Below the pieces are notes generated by a model. It had not been told where the DNA came from, did no database searches, and saw nothing but the letters and a program-made list of their open reading frames with translations. Source: a virus. From it: a DNA stretch of 64,000 nt. A program made the position numbers and the translations under genes. Positions 31,885-39,566 of the stretch are shown here, piece by piece. The stretch covers positions 1 to 64,000 of the IMG/VR virus record IMGVR_UViG_3300020470_000868; one strand, given 5' to 3'. Position 1 is the first letter of the stretch; each line of letters begins with the position of its first letter.

Positions 31885-34077
31885 TTATGCAACTGTCTCT
31901 ATGAATGAGTTGTGCATTTTCTTATTAGACTTTTTGTTCTTGAACATCTTTTTGAATGTCCTAGTAATCTCTGCACGTGAAGAACCTTCCTTGATGTCAT
32001 CCCATAGTTCTTCTGTATCTGATTGATTGTTAGATGGCATAACGAATAGTTTGTGGTATCCAGTATGTGTGATAGCAACATACTTATCCTTTCTGTATGC
32101 TTTCTGTGCTTTCTCCATTGGTTCCTGATCATACTCAAATGTTCTGGAGAAGAAACTATATCCATCACGTGAACCAAGTAAACGGAACCCAATAATATTG
32201 AGAGTAGGATATGTCTCACGTAAGTTCTCAAGGAGAATATTTGTAGTTTTATCAGACCCATCAAACTTCTCATAAGTACGTCCTAGTTTACGATCTCTAA
32301 GAGAACAGTTGTAACCCATAGAGTTTGCGTATGGACGATTATTATAAGTATGCTCACCGCTGTAGTAAGCAGAATTTTGACCTTCGCCATCAGTAAGAAC
32401 ACATAGTGTAACTTTGTCTAAGTTTCTGGAAAATTCTTTTACAACAGGTTTCATCAATACAAGTGCTTCATTCAAAGGTGTACCTGATAAACCGAATCCT
32501 GGTGCCATTTGATAACTTACAGCAAAACCATTTTTGAAACTGTAGTAACTTCTGTAGTTGTTAGCAGTAGCATTAATGAAAAGGTACTTAAGTGCATCTT
32601 CAAAGTTTCTCTTTTTCTGTTTTGAAGATACTACATTGAGTAATGTAAAACCATTCTCAAGAGCAAACTCACCTACAACAGGTTCGTGTAGACTTTTATA
32701 TCCATAATGATCTGGGTCGTTCTTGATACCATTGACATCCATTCTATAAGATGCAGCATATCCATCATTAGTAAATGCGTAAACATCAAATGGGATGTTG
32801 ATTTTTTTACAGAACCAACATAGTTGGATAACCTGCTCTACAGTTTCTCTGATGTTATTAGACATAGAACCTGACCAATCTAATAAGAAGATCATACCGT
32901 GATTCTTACCTTCTGGAAGAACAGTAACTTTCTTGAAGATGTCATCAGTAAACTTGTATGTGTGTAGTTTAGATGTATCAAGAACACCTGTACGAGAGGT
33001 TCTAGCACGAGCATATGATGATGCTGCTTTCTTACACTCAAACTCTTTTACAAGATAGTTTACTTCTTTCTGTGATTTCTTGTAGAAGGTGTTGTACTCA
33101 TTAACAGTTTGATCATAGGATGCTTGCTTACCTTCTTCTTTTAATTCATTCTCAGAACTGTAATGCTCTCTGTTTATCTTTAGAAGATAGTCTGCACCAA
33201 CTGTAAAGTGATCAGGATTTAGTTTCTTTGGTAGTTCAACATATACTGTATCACGACCGTAATGTGATTCTTCTGTTAGATCTTTAGTTCCTTGAGTAAA
33301 CGCTTCATCAGTTTGTGATTGGAATGGATCGTAGTCTACACCACCAGAATTACCACCTGATGCTTTACCTTCTTGCACTCCTTTTTGTTGCATCTGCTGT
33401 CCTTGATCCCAAGGTTGATTTGGATCAATGATCTCTAGGTCTGGTGTTTGCTCACCTTCACCTAGATTTCCACTACCACCACCTTCTTCTTCTCCTTCTT
33501 CTGTTTCAGCAAGTTTTTCTAGTTCTTTTTGCTTTTCAATCTCTTGCATTACTTTGTATATTTCTACTGCTGCTTCTATTGCATCTTCAAATGTTTCTGT
33601 TTCACCTACAAGGTCTACAAGATACTCGTGCTCTGGAGCAAATTCGATAGGAGTAAATGCACCTGACTTGAAGTGAAGATTGATCTTGTCAACTAGATTG
33701 ATCTCATCTTGATCATCAGGAATCATAAAGAAATCCATAGCATCTAGTTCTCTGTATCCTCTATAAAATGTTTTTGGAAGACCACCATACTTTCTCTTCA
33801 TCAACTTCTCAATACGTGCATCTTCTGTTACGTTGATGATTGACTTAGGGCAAGGTAAATCATCCCATTGTCTATTAGGTGTGAACAATGCGTGTCCTAC
33901 TTCGTGTGCTACTAGAAGATCATATACTTCTTCAGTTGCTTTTTCCCAGTTAGGTAATGTAAGGACTCTGCGAGCAACATCGAAAGATGCAGTTTCACAG
34001 GTCTTGTGCTCAACAACAAGGTCTTCTGTTGCAAGTAGTTTTGCAAGTGTGCCTTTTACTCCAGTGTTAACAGTCAT
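31885..34077 (-). CDS. VWA-domain protein with HExxH motif, CobT-like partner
   Basis: 730 residues from ATG 34077 (a GTG at 34131 would add 18). Near residue 58 VAHEVGHALFTP is a zinc-metallopeptidase HExxH motif. An acidic, Gln/Gly-rich linker (EEGEEEGGGSGNLGEGEQ) follows, and the C-terminal half is a von Willebrand A domain with MIDAS FLLDWSGSMSNN and GTPLNEAL, TLCVLTDGEGQN. The order (acidic linker then VWA) is as in CobT. I infer that it and the CobS-like ATPase form a MoxR-VWA chaperone complex; the HExxH part might be a protease. Confidence 0.82.
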   Translation of the reverse strand: MTVNTGVKGTLAKLLATEDLVVEHKTCETASFDVARRVLTLPNWEKATEEVYDLLVAHEVGHALFTPNRQWDDLPCPKSIINVTEDARIEKLMKRKYGGLPKTFYRGYRELDAMDFFMIPDDQDEINLVDKINLHFKSGAFTPIEFAPEHEYLVDLVGETETFEDAIEAAVEIYKVMQEIEKQKELEKLAETEEGEEEGGGSGNLGEGEQTPDLEIIDPNQPWDQGQQMQQKGVQEGKASGGNSGGVDYDPFQSQTDEAFTQGTKDLTEESHYGRDTVYVELPKKLNPDHFTVGADYLLKINREHYSSENELKEEGKQASYDQTVNEYNTFYKKSQKEVNYLVKEFECKKAASSYARARTSRTGVLDTSKLHTYKFTDDIFKKVTVLPEGKNHGMIFLLDWSGSMSNNIRETVEQVIQLCWFCKKINIPFDVYAFTNDGYAASYRMDVNGIKNDPDHYGYKSLHEPVVGEFALENGFTLLNVVSSKQKKRNFEDALKYLFINATANNYRSYYSFKNGFAVSYQMAPGFGLSGTPLNEALVLMKPVVKEFSRNLDKVTLCVLTDGEGQNSAYYSGEHTYNNRPYANSMGYNCSLRDRKLGRTYEKFDGSDKTTNILLENLRETYPTLNIIGFRLLGSRDGYSFFSRTFEYDQEPMEKAQKAYRKDKYVAITHTGYHKLFVMPSNNQSDTEELWDDIKEGSSRAEITRTFKKMFKNKKSNKKMHNSFIETVA

Positions 34078-34154
34078 TTGAATTTGTTTCGTTACACCTA
34101 TATTAAACGTTCCCTGACTGTTTGGAAACACTTAGTAGACGGTTTATTAATTGT

Positions 34155-34319
34155 CTACATCTTTTTCTTGCTGCTCTTAGTTTCTGAGGTTTTAGATGTC
34201 TCTTCGTCTCCTTCTTCGAGTGATGCTGCCAATTCGGGACTCTTGTACTCATCTTTCTTTTCCAGATCGTTGATTAGTTTATCCAACCACTCGCTGTTAT
34301 CGGTAAATCTTTCAATCAT
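34155..34319 (-). CDS. Small acidic-then-basic protein
   Basis: 54 residues beginning ERFTDNSEWLDKLINDLEKK and ending in a Ser/Thr/Lys tail (ETKSSKKKM). The ATG at 34319 overlaps the oxygenase stop by 8 bases. A 6-bp inverted repeat (GTAGAC/GTCTAC, 34135-34158) surrounds its stop codon. Function unknown. Confidence 0.55.
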   Translation of the reverse strand: MIERFTDNSEWLDKLINDLEKKDEYKSPELAASLEEGDEETSKTSETKSSKKKM

Positions 34320-34890
34320 AGACTAACATAGATGGAAATCTTTCTAATCTATCTAGGTGAGTTAAGGATAACATAAACGAAACGCTCCATCTTTCTTCAT
34401 CTGAATAGTTATATGTTACCTCGTGGTCCAAGAACCCTGGCCAGATCAGGATGTCTTTCTCTGTAGGTATGTGAAGATGGGTGGAACAATGATAGGGTTG
34501 GTGTATCATCATTGCTTCTACTGTAGGTGATGGATTATAAAATTGTATGTTACCTGAGTCTGCTTCTGGAACTGTCACATAGTATGTACCTGCCATATCA
34601 CAACAAGCGTGGTTGTGTCTGGTTTGATATGATCCTGGTGGATTTATATTAACCCAAGCGTGAGTACATTGTAGTTTATCATCATACTTTGATATTGCTT
34701 CATTAAGATATGAACCAAACTCAGGATACTCTAAGTGAATACGATTGTCTGATCTTATTGTAGAATATCCAGTTCCATTAAAAGCATTATCTGGCACACA
34801 AAATTCATCCCTTCTACTATGTAGATGTTTCTGGAACTGATGGTGCATTTTAAACTCATCATTTCCTCTGTAATAAGGAGTGTCAAACAT
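34312..34890 (-). CDS. 2OG-Fe(II) oxygenase superfamily protein (HxH type)
   Basis: 192 residues. YQTRHNHACCDMAGTYYVT has the iron-binding histidines, GNIQFYNPSP follows, and LIWPGFLDHEVTYNYSDEER carries the distal His and Arg before WSVSFML. PF13759-like. It lies between gp46/zinc-ribbon and the VWA gene. TAATG overlap with the zinc-ribbon gene. Confidence 0.86.
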   Translation of the reverse strand: MFDTPYYRGNDEFKMHHQFQKHLHSRRDEFCVPDNAFNGTGYSTIRSDNRIHLEYPEFGSYLNEAISKYDDKLQCTHAWVNINPPGSYQTRHNHACCDMAGTYYVTVPEADSGNIQFYNPSPTVEAMMIHQPYHCSTHLHIPTEKDILIWPGFLDHEVTYNYSDEERWSVSFMLSLTHLDRLERFPSMLVYD

Positions 34891-35042
34891 TAGTCTTCGT
34901 CTTTCGGTAAATAGACCTCTACATATGAATCACATTTAGGACAAGAAAGATTAGTGACTATTGCAATCTCAGGTAAATCATAATCTTCTCCTGAGAAGTC
35001 TGCTCCCCAAATCAATTCAGTGCCACAGTGCCAACAGTTCAT
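34890..35042 (-). CDS. Small zinc-ribbon protein
   Basis: 50 residues beginning MNCWHCGTELIWGADF, with C3-x2-C6 and a second pair C34-P-K-C37 (LSCPKCDSYVEVYLP), which makes a two-knuckle zinc ribbon. It overlaps the gp46 stop as ATGA and the oxygenase start as TAATG. Zinc binding is inferred from the cysteines; the role (nucleic-acid or protein binding) is unknown. Confidence 0.78.
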   Translation of the reverse strand: MNCWHCGTELIWGADFSGEDYDLPEIAIVTNLSCPKCDSYVEVYLPKDED

Positions 35043-36754
35043 TCTATCTCCTCACATTTAGAAAAATTGTTTACCTTATCAAATTTAATTGTTTTTTCAA
35101 ATTTGTCAAGTAGGACTTCACCTTTATGTGAGATAATAAAAGTATTAGCATCTCCAAATCCCTTTAGTATCTTTAATAATTCTTCTGTAGCATAGTTGTC
35201 AAGAGAACTATCAAAGACCTCATCTAAGATAAGTAAGTTTGTAGCAATAGAATTTTTCATCTTAGCAACGTGTCTCCAAGTAAAGAGAAGTGATAGATCA
35301 ATCTTTTGTTTCTCTCCTTCTGAGAAAGAAGCATAGGAAAACTTATCCCTGTAACGTGATTTTATAACTTCATTAAACTCTTCATCTAGAGTAAAGTTAA
35401 TATAAGTATCCATATTAGATAGGAACTTATTAATGTTTTGATTGATGACAGGTATATACTTAGCAATAATTTTAGACTTGATACCACCATCTTTCAATAA
35501 ACTACTTACAAGTTTGTAGTCACTTGATAGTCTTGATACTTCTGCACAGGCATCTTCTTTAACATCAAACTCTGCTTGTCTTTGCATAAGAGTTTGTTTC
35601 TCTGTAGCAATATTAGGTTTGTCGTGTAAGTTTTTAATCTCTCCTAGTATTCTAGTATTGGTCTTTACAAACCTATCTTGTTTATCTAATAGATGATGTA
35701 TTTCTCTTTGCATATCTGCATACTTATCTGCTGCTTCTGTAAATGCAACCATCTTAGATCGTACCTTTGCAATCTCTAACTTAAGTTGATCACGTGCTTT
35801 GTCTAACTCATTACCTTTAGTTGCAAGATTATTAACTTTTATATTTCTAAGTGACTCATTAATATCTTGAGTACAAGTAGGGCAAGTAGAATGTTCATTA
35901 AAGAATTGTATATCTTTTTCTATTCTTTCAATCTTAGTATCTAATTTAGTTTCAATAGTTTTTGCTGATTCCCATTTAGATTCAAGAGCGTTTATATGAC
36001 TTGTAAAGTCACCTAGTTCTGTCATAGATGTTTGCAACTCTTCAATCTTAGTTTTTATTGCCATCATATTATCTTCATTTTCTTGGAACTGTTCTTCTAA
36101 TACTTGTATCCTTTCATCGTTAGCACCTGTTAATGCTGCTAGAGTTCTCTTCTGTGCAGTAACTCTTTCTTCTGCTATCTGTAACTCATATTCACAATCT
36201 CTTAGAGATTCATTATTATCTCTAACACGTTCCTTTAGTAACAGATTCATATTAGAAAAGATTTGTATGTCCAGTAAATCTTCAATAACTTCTCTTCTAT
36301 GTGATGCTGTAAGTTGCATAAAAGGAACAAATGTACTACTCCCTAATATAACCACTTGTGTAAATGATTTGTAGTTGAGTTTAAGAACAGATTGTTCTAG
36401 ATATTTTTGATAGTCTCTACTAGCAGCGTCTTGATCTAACAATGCACCGTTACGATATATCTCAAAAATAGCGGGTTTCATACCACGCACTACTTTATAA
36501 CTAACTGTTCCTACTGAAAATTCTATCTCTACTACACAATCTTTATCATTAATTGAATTGACTAAAAGACCTTTACTAACTTTACGAAAGGGTCTATTAA
36601 ATAATCCATAAGTTAAAGCATCAAGCATTGTAGATTTGCCCGTGCCATTACCTCCTATCACTAGAGTTGACCTAGTGTCGCATAAATTAAATTCTGTAAA
36701 TTGATTGCCTGTAGATAATAAATTCTTCCAACGAAGTTTTTCAAATACAATCAT
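35039..36754 (-). CDS. 46: Recombination exonuclease subunit, T4 gp46-like (Rad50/SbcC)
   Basis: 571 residues (T4 gp46 is 560). Walker A GGNGTGKST at 34-42, long coiled coil with a zinc hook CPTC near residue 290, and signature SFSEGEKQKIDLSLLF followed by Walker B NLLILDEVFD. With gp47 it resects DNA ends to create 3' tails for recombination and replication. It overlaps the DUF3110-like gene as ATGA. Confidence 0.96.
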   Translation of the reverse strand: MIVFEKLRWKNLLSTGNQFTEFNLCDTRSTLVIGGNGTGKSTMLDALTYGLFNRPFRKVSKGLLVNSINDKDCVVEIEFSVGTVSYKVVRGMKPAIFEIYRNGALLDQDAASRDYQKYLEQSVLKLNYKSFTQVVILGSSTFVPFMQLTASHRREVIEDLLDIQIFSNMNLLLKERVRDNNESLRDCEYELQIAEERVTAQKRTLAALTGANDERIQVLEEQFQENEDNMMAIKTKIEELQTSMTELGDFTSHINALESKWESAKTIETKLDTKIERIEKDIQFFNEHSTCPTCTQDINESLRNIKVNNLATKGNELDKARDQLKLEIAKVRSKMVAFTEAADKYADMQREIHHLLDKQDRFVKTNTRILGEIKNLHDKPNIATEKQTLMQRQAEFDVKEDACAEVSRLSSDYKLVSSLLKDGGIKSKIIAKYIPVINQNINKFLSNMDTYINFTLDEEFNEVIKSRYRDKFSYASFSEGEKQKIDLSLLFTWRHVAKMKNSIATNLLILDEVFDSSLDNYATEELLKILKGFGDANTFIISHKGEVLLDKFEKTIKFDKVNNFSKCEEIE

Positions 36755-37017
36755 AAAATTAAATCAGGAGGAGGGGTAACGAGATCGTTAGGAGTAATTA
36801 TACAATACATATAACCGTGATTGACACAGTTTGCCTTAATTTGCTCTTCTTCTAATTCTAGAATTTGCAAAGGACGTTGATAATCTAATGCCTCTAACTG
36901 TCCATAATAGCGTATAGCGTCATCTTTGTCAACAAAAATTTGCACAACCTTTTCATCTTTCTCATCATCTGTGACAGCGTAGACTCCTCCAGTTGCTTTA
37001 TCAGTTAGGACGTACAT
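36751..37017 (-). CDS. DUF3110-like small protein between gp47 and gp46
   Basis: 88 residues. MYVLTDKATGGVYAVTDDEK, VVQIFVDKDDAIRYYGQLEA and DYQRPLQILELEEEQIKANC fit the DUF3110 pattern that I recall from cyanobacteria. The end is GYMYCIITPNDLVTPP, also typical. The family has no known function. It is translated with both nuclease subunits (TAATG and ATGA overlaps), hinting at a partner or regulator of gp46/47, or just cyanobacterial ancestry. Confidence 0.72.
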   Translation of the reverse strand: MYVLTDKATGGVYAVTDDEKDEKVVQIFVDKDDAIRYYGQLEALDYQRPLQILELEEEQIKANCVNHGYMYCIITPNDLVTPPPDLIL

Positions 37018-38063
37018 TAAACGTTGAGTGCTTCTAGGTAAAGTGACTTAACTATTTTAACAATATTTTTCTTATCTATGTGATCCTCTAGTTCATTAAC
37101 ATAGTTCTCTAAGATAGTCATTGTGTCTTCTAGTTTGATAGACTCATCTACCTCTACTGCTTCAAGAGTAAGATCTTCAATAATTTTTAAATCTGCTACA
37201 CCTATGTCTTGTAAATGTTTTACGTAGCGATCAAATAATTTTTGGTTATCTTTTTGTTGAACTACAAGTTTTACATAACTTCCTACCAGTTCCTTATGGT
37301 CTGGTAATGTTTCATAATCATTATTAGTATCATCATAAAATATTTTTTCAAATATATTAAAAGGATTTTGAATGAATGTTAATCTTAAGTCATCAGTATT
37401 TAGGGTGTGAAAACCTCTAATTGCACCGTAGTCATTCCAGTAAAGTTGGTACGGATTACCGAGATACATTATATTATCTTGTCTTGATCTGTGATGGAAG
37501 TGACCTGTGCAAGTTAATTTAAACTTAGAAAATCTCTCAGGATCTTCACCGTGTTCCATACGAATCCCAGGAAGTGCTTCAAACCCTGATAGTTCTAGAT
37601 GTCCCATACAAGCAGTGGCATCTGTATCTTCTATTGCTTGGTAAATATCATTTTTATTATCGTCACAAATCCAAGGAAGCATTAGAAATTTTCTATTATC
37701 TAATACTACTTCTGTTGGTTTGTTTATGATTTCTAAGTTATCATATTCTTTAAGTAGATGGTCACAAGCATTTACTCTCAGAGTATTCTTAAAGTATATG
37801 TCGTGATTACCAATCAACATATACATCTTGATACCTCTATCCTGTAAAGGTTTAAACCACATTTCTCTAGTTGCATCTAATGAAAGATAGTTTATACTCT
37901 TACGTTTATCAAACGTATCTCCTAAACAAAATACAGTATCTATATTATTCCTATCAATATAAGGAAATACTATCTGTTCATAGAACTGTTTAAATTTACC
38001 CAAGAATATTGGGTTGTCATTTCTAGCACCAAAATGCTGATCAGTTATTAAAAGAATTTTCAT
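37017..38063 (-). CDS. 47: Recombination endonuclease subunit, T4 gp47-like (Mre11/SbcD)
   Basis: 348 residues (T4 gp47 is 339). The calcineurin-like phosphoesterase motifs appear in order: ITDQHFGA at 6-13, FCLGDTFDKRKSIN, MLIGNHDIYFKN, MGHLELSG and CTGHFHHRS. These ligate two Mn2+ ions. It works with gp46 to process DNA ends. Its ATG overlaps the gene before as ATGA. Confidence 0.96.
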   Translation of the reverse strand: MKILLITDQHFGARNDNPIFLGKFKQFYEQIVFPYIDRNNIDTVFCLGDTFDKRKSINYLSLDATREMWFKPLQDRGIKMYMLIGNHDIYFKNTLRVNACDHLLKEYDNLEIINKPTEVVLDNRKFLMLPWICDDNKNDIYQAIEDTDATACMGHLELSGFEALPGIRMEHGEDPERFSKFKLTCTGHFHHRSRQDNIMYLGNPYQLYWNDYGAIRGFHTLNTDDLRLTFIQNPFNIFEKIFYDDTNNDYETLPDHKELVGSYVKLVVQQKDNQKLFDRYVKHLQDIGVADLKIIEDLTLEAVEVDESIKLEDTMTILENYVNELEDHIDKKNIVKIVKSLYLEALNV

Positions 38064-38353
38064 TTTGATTTTTTTATATCATTGTGTAATCTTTTAGTTG
38101 CATATTCTTTCATATACTCTTCTCTACCATCTTTGGTAAAGACCTTTCTTTCGTAATCGAAATCAGGATGAGGTGCAGCAGATACTACTGGGTCTTTTGT
38201 TTTGTTCTTAATAACAATAAATCTGTCAGCAGCAAATGTTCCTGCTAATTGTACCTCAATCTCATCGGTATCTTTCCAGTTGACAGTACCATCTTTCTTG
38301 GTATGAAGCATTGCTTCTTGTATCTTGTCAATTAGTTCCTTCGTTAATTTCAT
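38060..38353 (-). CDS. Conserved small protein upstream of gp47
   Basis: 97 residues from ATG 38353 (MKLTKELIDKIQEAMLHTKK); the in-frame TTG at 38365 is less likely. Predicted helical start, beta middle (EIEVQLAGTFAADRFIVIKN) and a basic tail (YATKRLHNDIKKSK). No function known. It overlaps the upstream small gene by 26 bases. Confidence 0.68.
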   Translation of the reverse strand: MKLTKELIDKIQEAMLHTKKDGTVNWKDTDEIEVQLAGTFAADRFIVIKNKTKDPVVSAAPHPDFDYERKVFTKDGREEYMKEYATKRLHNDIKKSK

Positions 38354-38507
38354 ACTCAATTTCAATAACTTTTGATGATCTTCCAGAGTAATCTGCTCTG
38401 GTCAGTTTTTTCATATTACCGCCTAGTGACTTGGCGATGTGTTCTAGTTCTTCTAGACATTGTGCTTCAAGATCCTCGTATGGATCATAGTACCTATCAA
38501 CTTTCAT
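38328..38507 (-). CDS. Small protein downstream of gp55
   Basis: 59 residues (MKVDRYYDPYEDLEAQCLEE, LEHIAKSLGG, then VIEIEYEINEGTN). It begins at ATG 38507, overlapping the gp55 stop as ATGA, and its end runs 26 bases into the next gene. This joins gp55 and gp47 in one coupled string. Function unknown; a role with gp55 is speculative. Confidence 0.65.
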   Translation of the reverse strand: MKVDRYYDPYEDLEAQCLEELEHIAKSLGGNMKKLTRADYSGRSSKVIEIEYEINEGTN

Positions 38508-38992
38508 TGGTATCTGTTGTTCATCTCAATACGAGTTTTAATATTGTTTAGTGTAGCAGGATCTACATCACCGTCAGTGTGGAAGATCTGATCAAAACCA
38601 GACTTCTCTATAATTTTTTCTCTAATTGATTGCTGTCTTTTCTCTTTTGCAATCCTTCTTAAAAAAGCAAAGTAAACTATTTGTGTAAAATATGCAAATG
38701 GATTCTTAGATTTATTTGGATCAAAGTTATCAATATACTGAACACAGTTTTCTATACCATCTGAAACCATATCTTCTTTGTACATATAGTTTATGAAGTT
38801 TGGTCTATACGAAAGGTGCGTCGCGATTTTTAAAAAGCAGTCTCCTACATACTCTGGTATCCTTGGTTTAGGTTTGTCCTGAGATGCTGCACGCTTTATC
38901 CTTTCTTTATGATTGATAAGTGCTTCTAAAAATTTTTTGTTGTCAACGTAATGCTGACTCTTTTGTTTTCTTCTTGGCATTGAGATCGCCAT
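38504..38992 (-). CDS. 55: Late transcription sigma factor, T4 gp55-like
   Basis: 162 residues (T4 gp55 is 185). Sigma region 2 is recognisable: INYMYKEDMVSDGIENCVQY, FDPNKSKNPFAYFTQIVYFA and FLRRIAKEKRQQS, with the conserved NPFAYF/TQ core of -10 recognition. It replaces the host sigma on RNA polymerase and reads TATAAATA late promoters such as those in this window. A sigma70-type promoter lies directly upstream, fitting expression before late genes. Confidence 0.94.
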   Translation of the reverse strand: MAISMPRRKQKSQHYVDNKKFLEALINHKERIKRAASQDKPKPRIPEYVGDCFLKIATHLSYRPNFINYMYKEDMVSDGIENCVQYIDNFDPNKSKNPFAYFTQIVYFAFLRRIAKEKRQQSIREKIIEKSGFDQIFHTDGDVDPATLNNIKTRIEMNNRYQ

Positions 38993-39016
38993 TGATGACT
39001 AGATTTCCTATACCTT

Positions 39017-39045
39017 ATAGTACCTTATTTGTTAGGAAACGTCAA
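39017..39045 (-). promoter_or_regulatory. Sigma70-type promoter for gp55
   Basis: TTGACG (39045-39040), a 17-base spacer and TACTAT (39022-39017) lie about 25 bases before the gp55 ATG. The gene for the late sigma factor would thus be read by host-type RNA polymerase. Confidence 0.75.
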
Positions 39046-39051
39046 TAGGGG

Positions 39052-39080
39052 TTGACAAGAGTTACAATTATCTGTACAAT
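39052..39080 (+). promoter_or_regulatory. Plus-strand sigma70-type promoter, antisense to Sm-like gene
   Basis: TTGACA (39052-39057), 17 bases, TACAAT (39075-39080). Transcription would start near 39087 and run into the complementary strand of the Sm-like gene at 39113-39562. No plus-strand open frame of note follows, so an antisense or small RNA is possible. Confidence 0.65.
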
Positions 39081-39112
39081 TAACACTGTAAGGGTTCAAG
39101 GGATGGTTATAA

Positions 39113-39562
39113 CTACTCTAAAGGTTTATTAAAGAGATCTTCAAACTTTTTACGGTTATCTTCAACAGTACCTAAGAATCCTTGATTAGGATTTGGGGGT
39201 AGTTCGTTTTGTTCTTTTAAGTCTGATAGACTTGTGCGTTCAAACTCTTGACGAACAAACATCTTATACATCATCGTCGCCTCGACCGACTGCGGAGCAA
39301 GTGAAATAATTTGATTATCAGGAACTATAAAAAATTCTTCATCAGAAAAATACATCCACCTCTTTAGACCAACCATCTCAGTTCTTTTTCCGTCTGCTGT
39401 ATTGATTGATCCGTGATGTACTTTAGCAGGATCAACTATGAATACAACATCTGTACCATCTGTATCCTTTACAACTGTAAACTTACCAATAACCTCATCC
39501 CCATTAGTAAGTTTAGCAACTCCTAAAAATTCTTCTTCGTGTTTGACGTAATTGAGTGACAT
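39113..39562 (-). CDS. Sm-like (LSm fold) protein between UvsW and gp55
   Basis: 149 residues. FLGVAKLTNGDEVIGKFTVV with K-L-x-x-G-D-E-V-x-G-x is a classical Sm1 motif; FFIVPDNQIISLAPQSVEAT resembles the Sm2 strand. The C-terminal tail (LPPNPNQGFLGTVEDNRKKF) is longer than in Hfq. It probably forms a ring and binds RNA, but this is inferred from the fold. It lies three bases after UvsW and faces an antisense promoter at its 3' side. Confidence 0.75.
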   Translation of the reverse strand: MSLNYVKHEEEFLGVAKLTNGDEVIGKFTVVKDTDGTDVVFIVDPAKVHHGSINTADGKRTEMVGLKRWMYFSDEEFFIVPDNQIISLAPQSVEATMMYKMFVRQEFERTSLSDLKEQNELPPNPNQGFLGTVEDNRKKFEDLFNKPLE

Positions 39563-39566
39563 TGTT

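Noticed and set aside
39091-39112. GGTTCAA resembling a tRNA T-loop
   Set aside because: No acceptor, D or anticodon arms can be formed around it on either strand.
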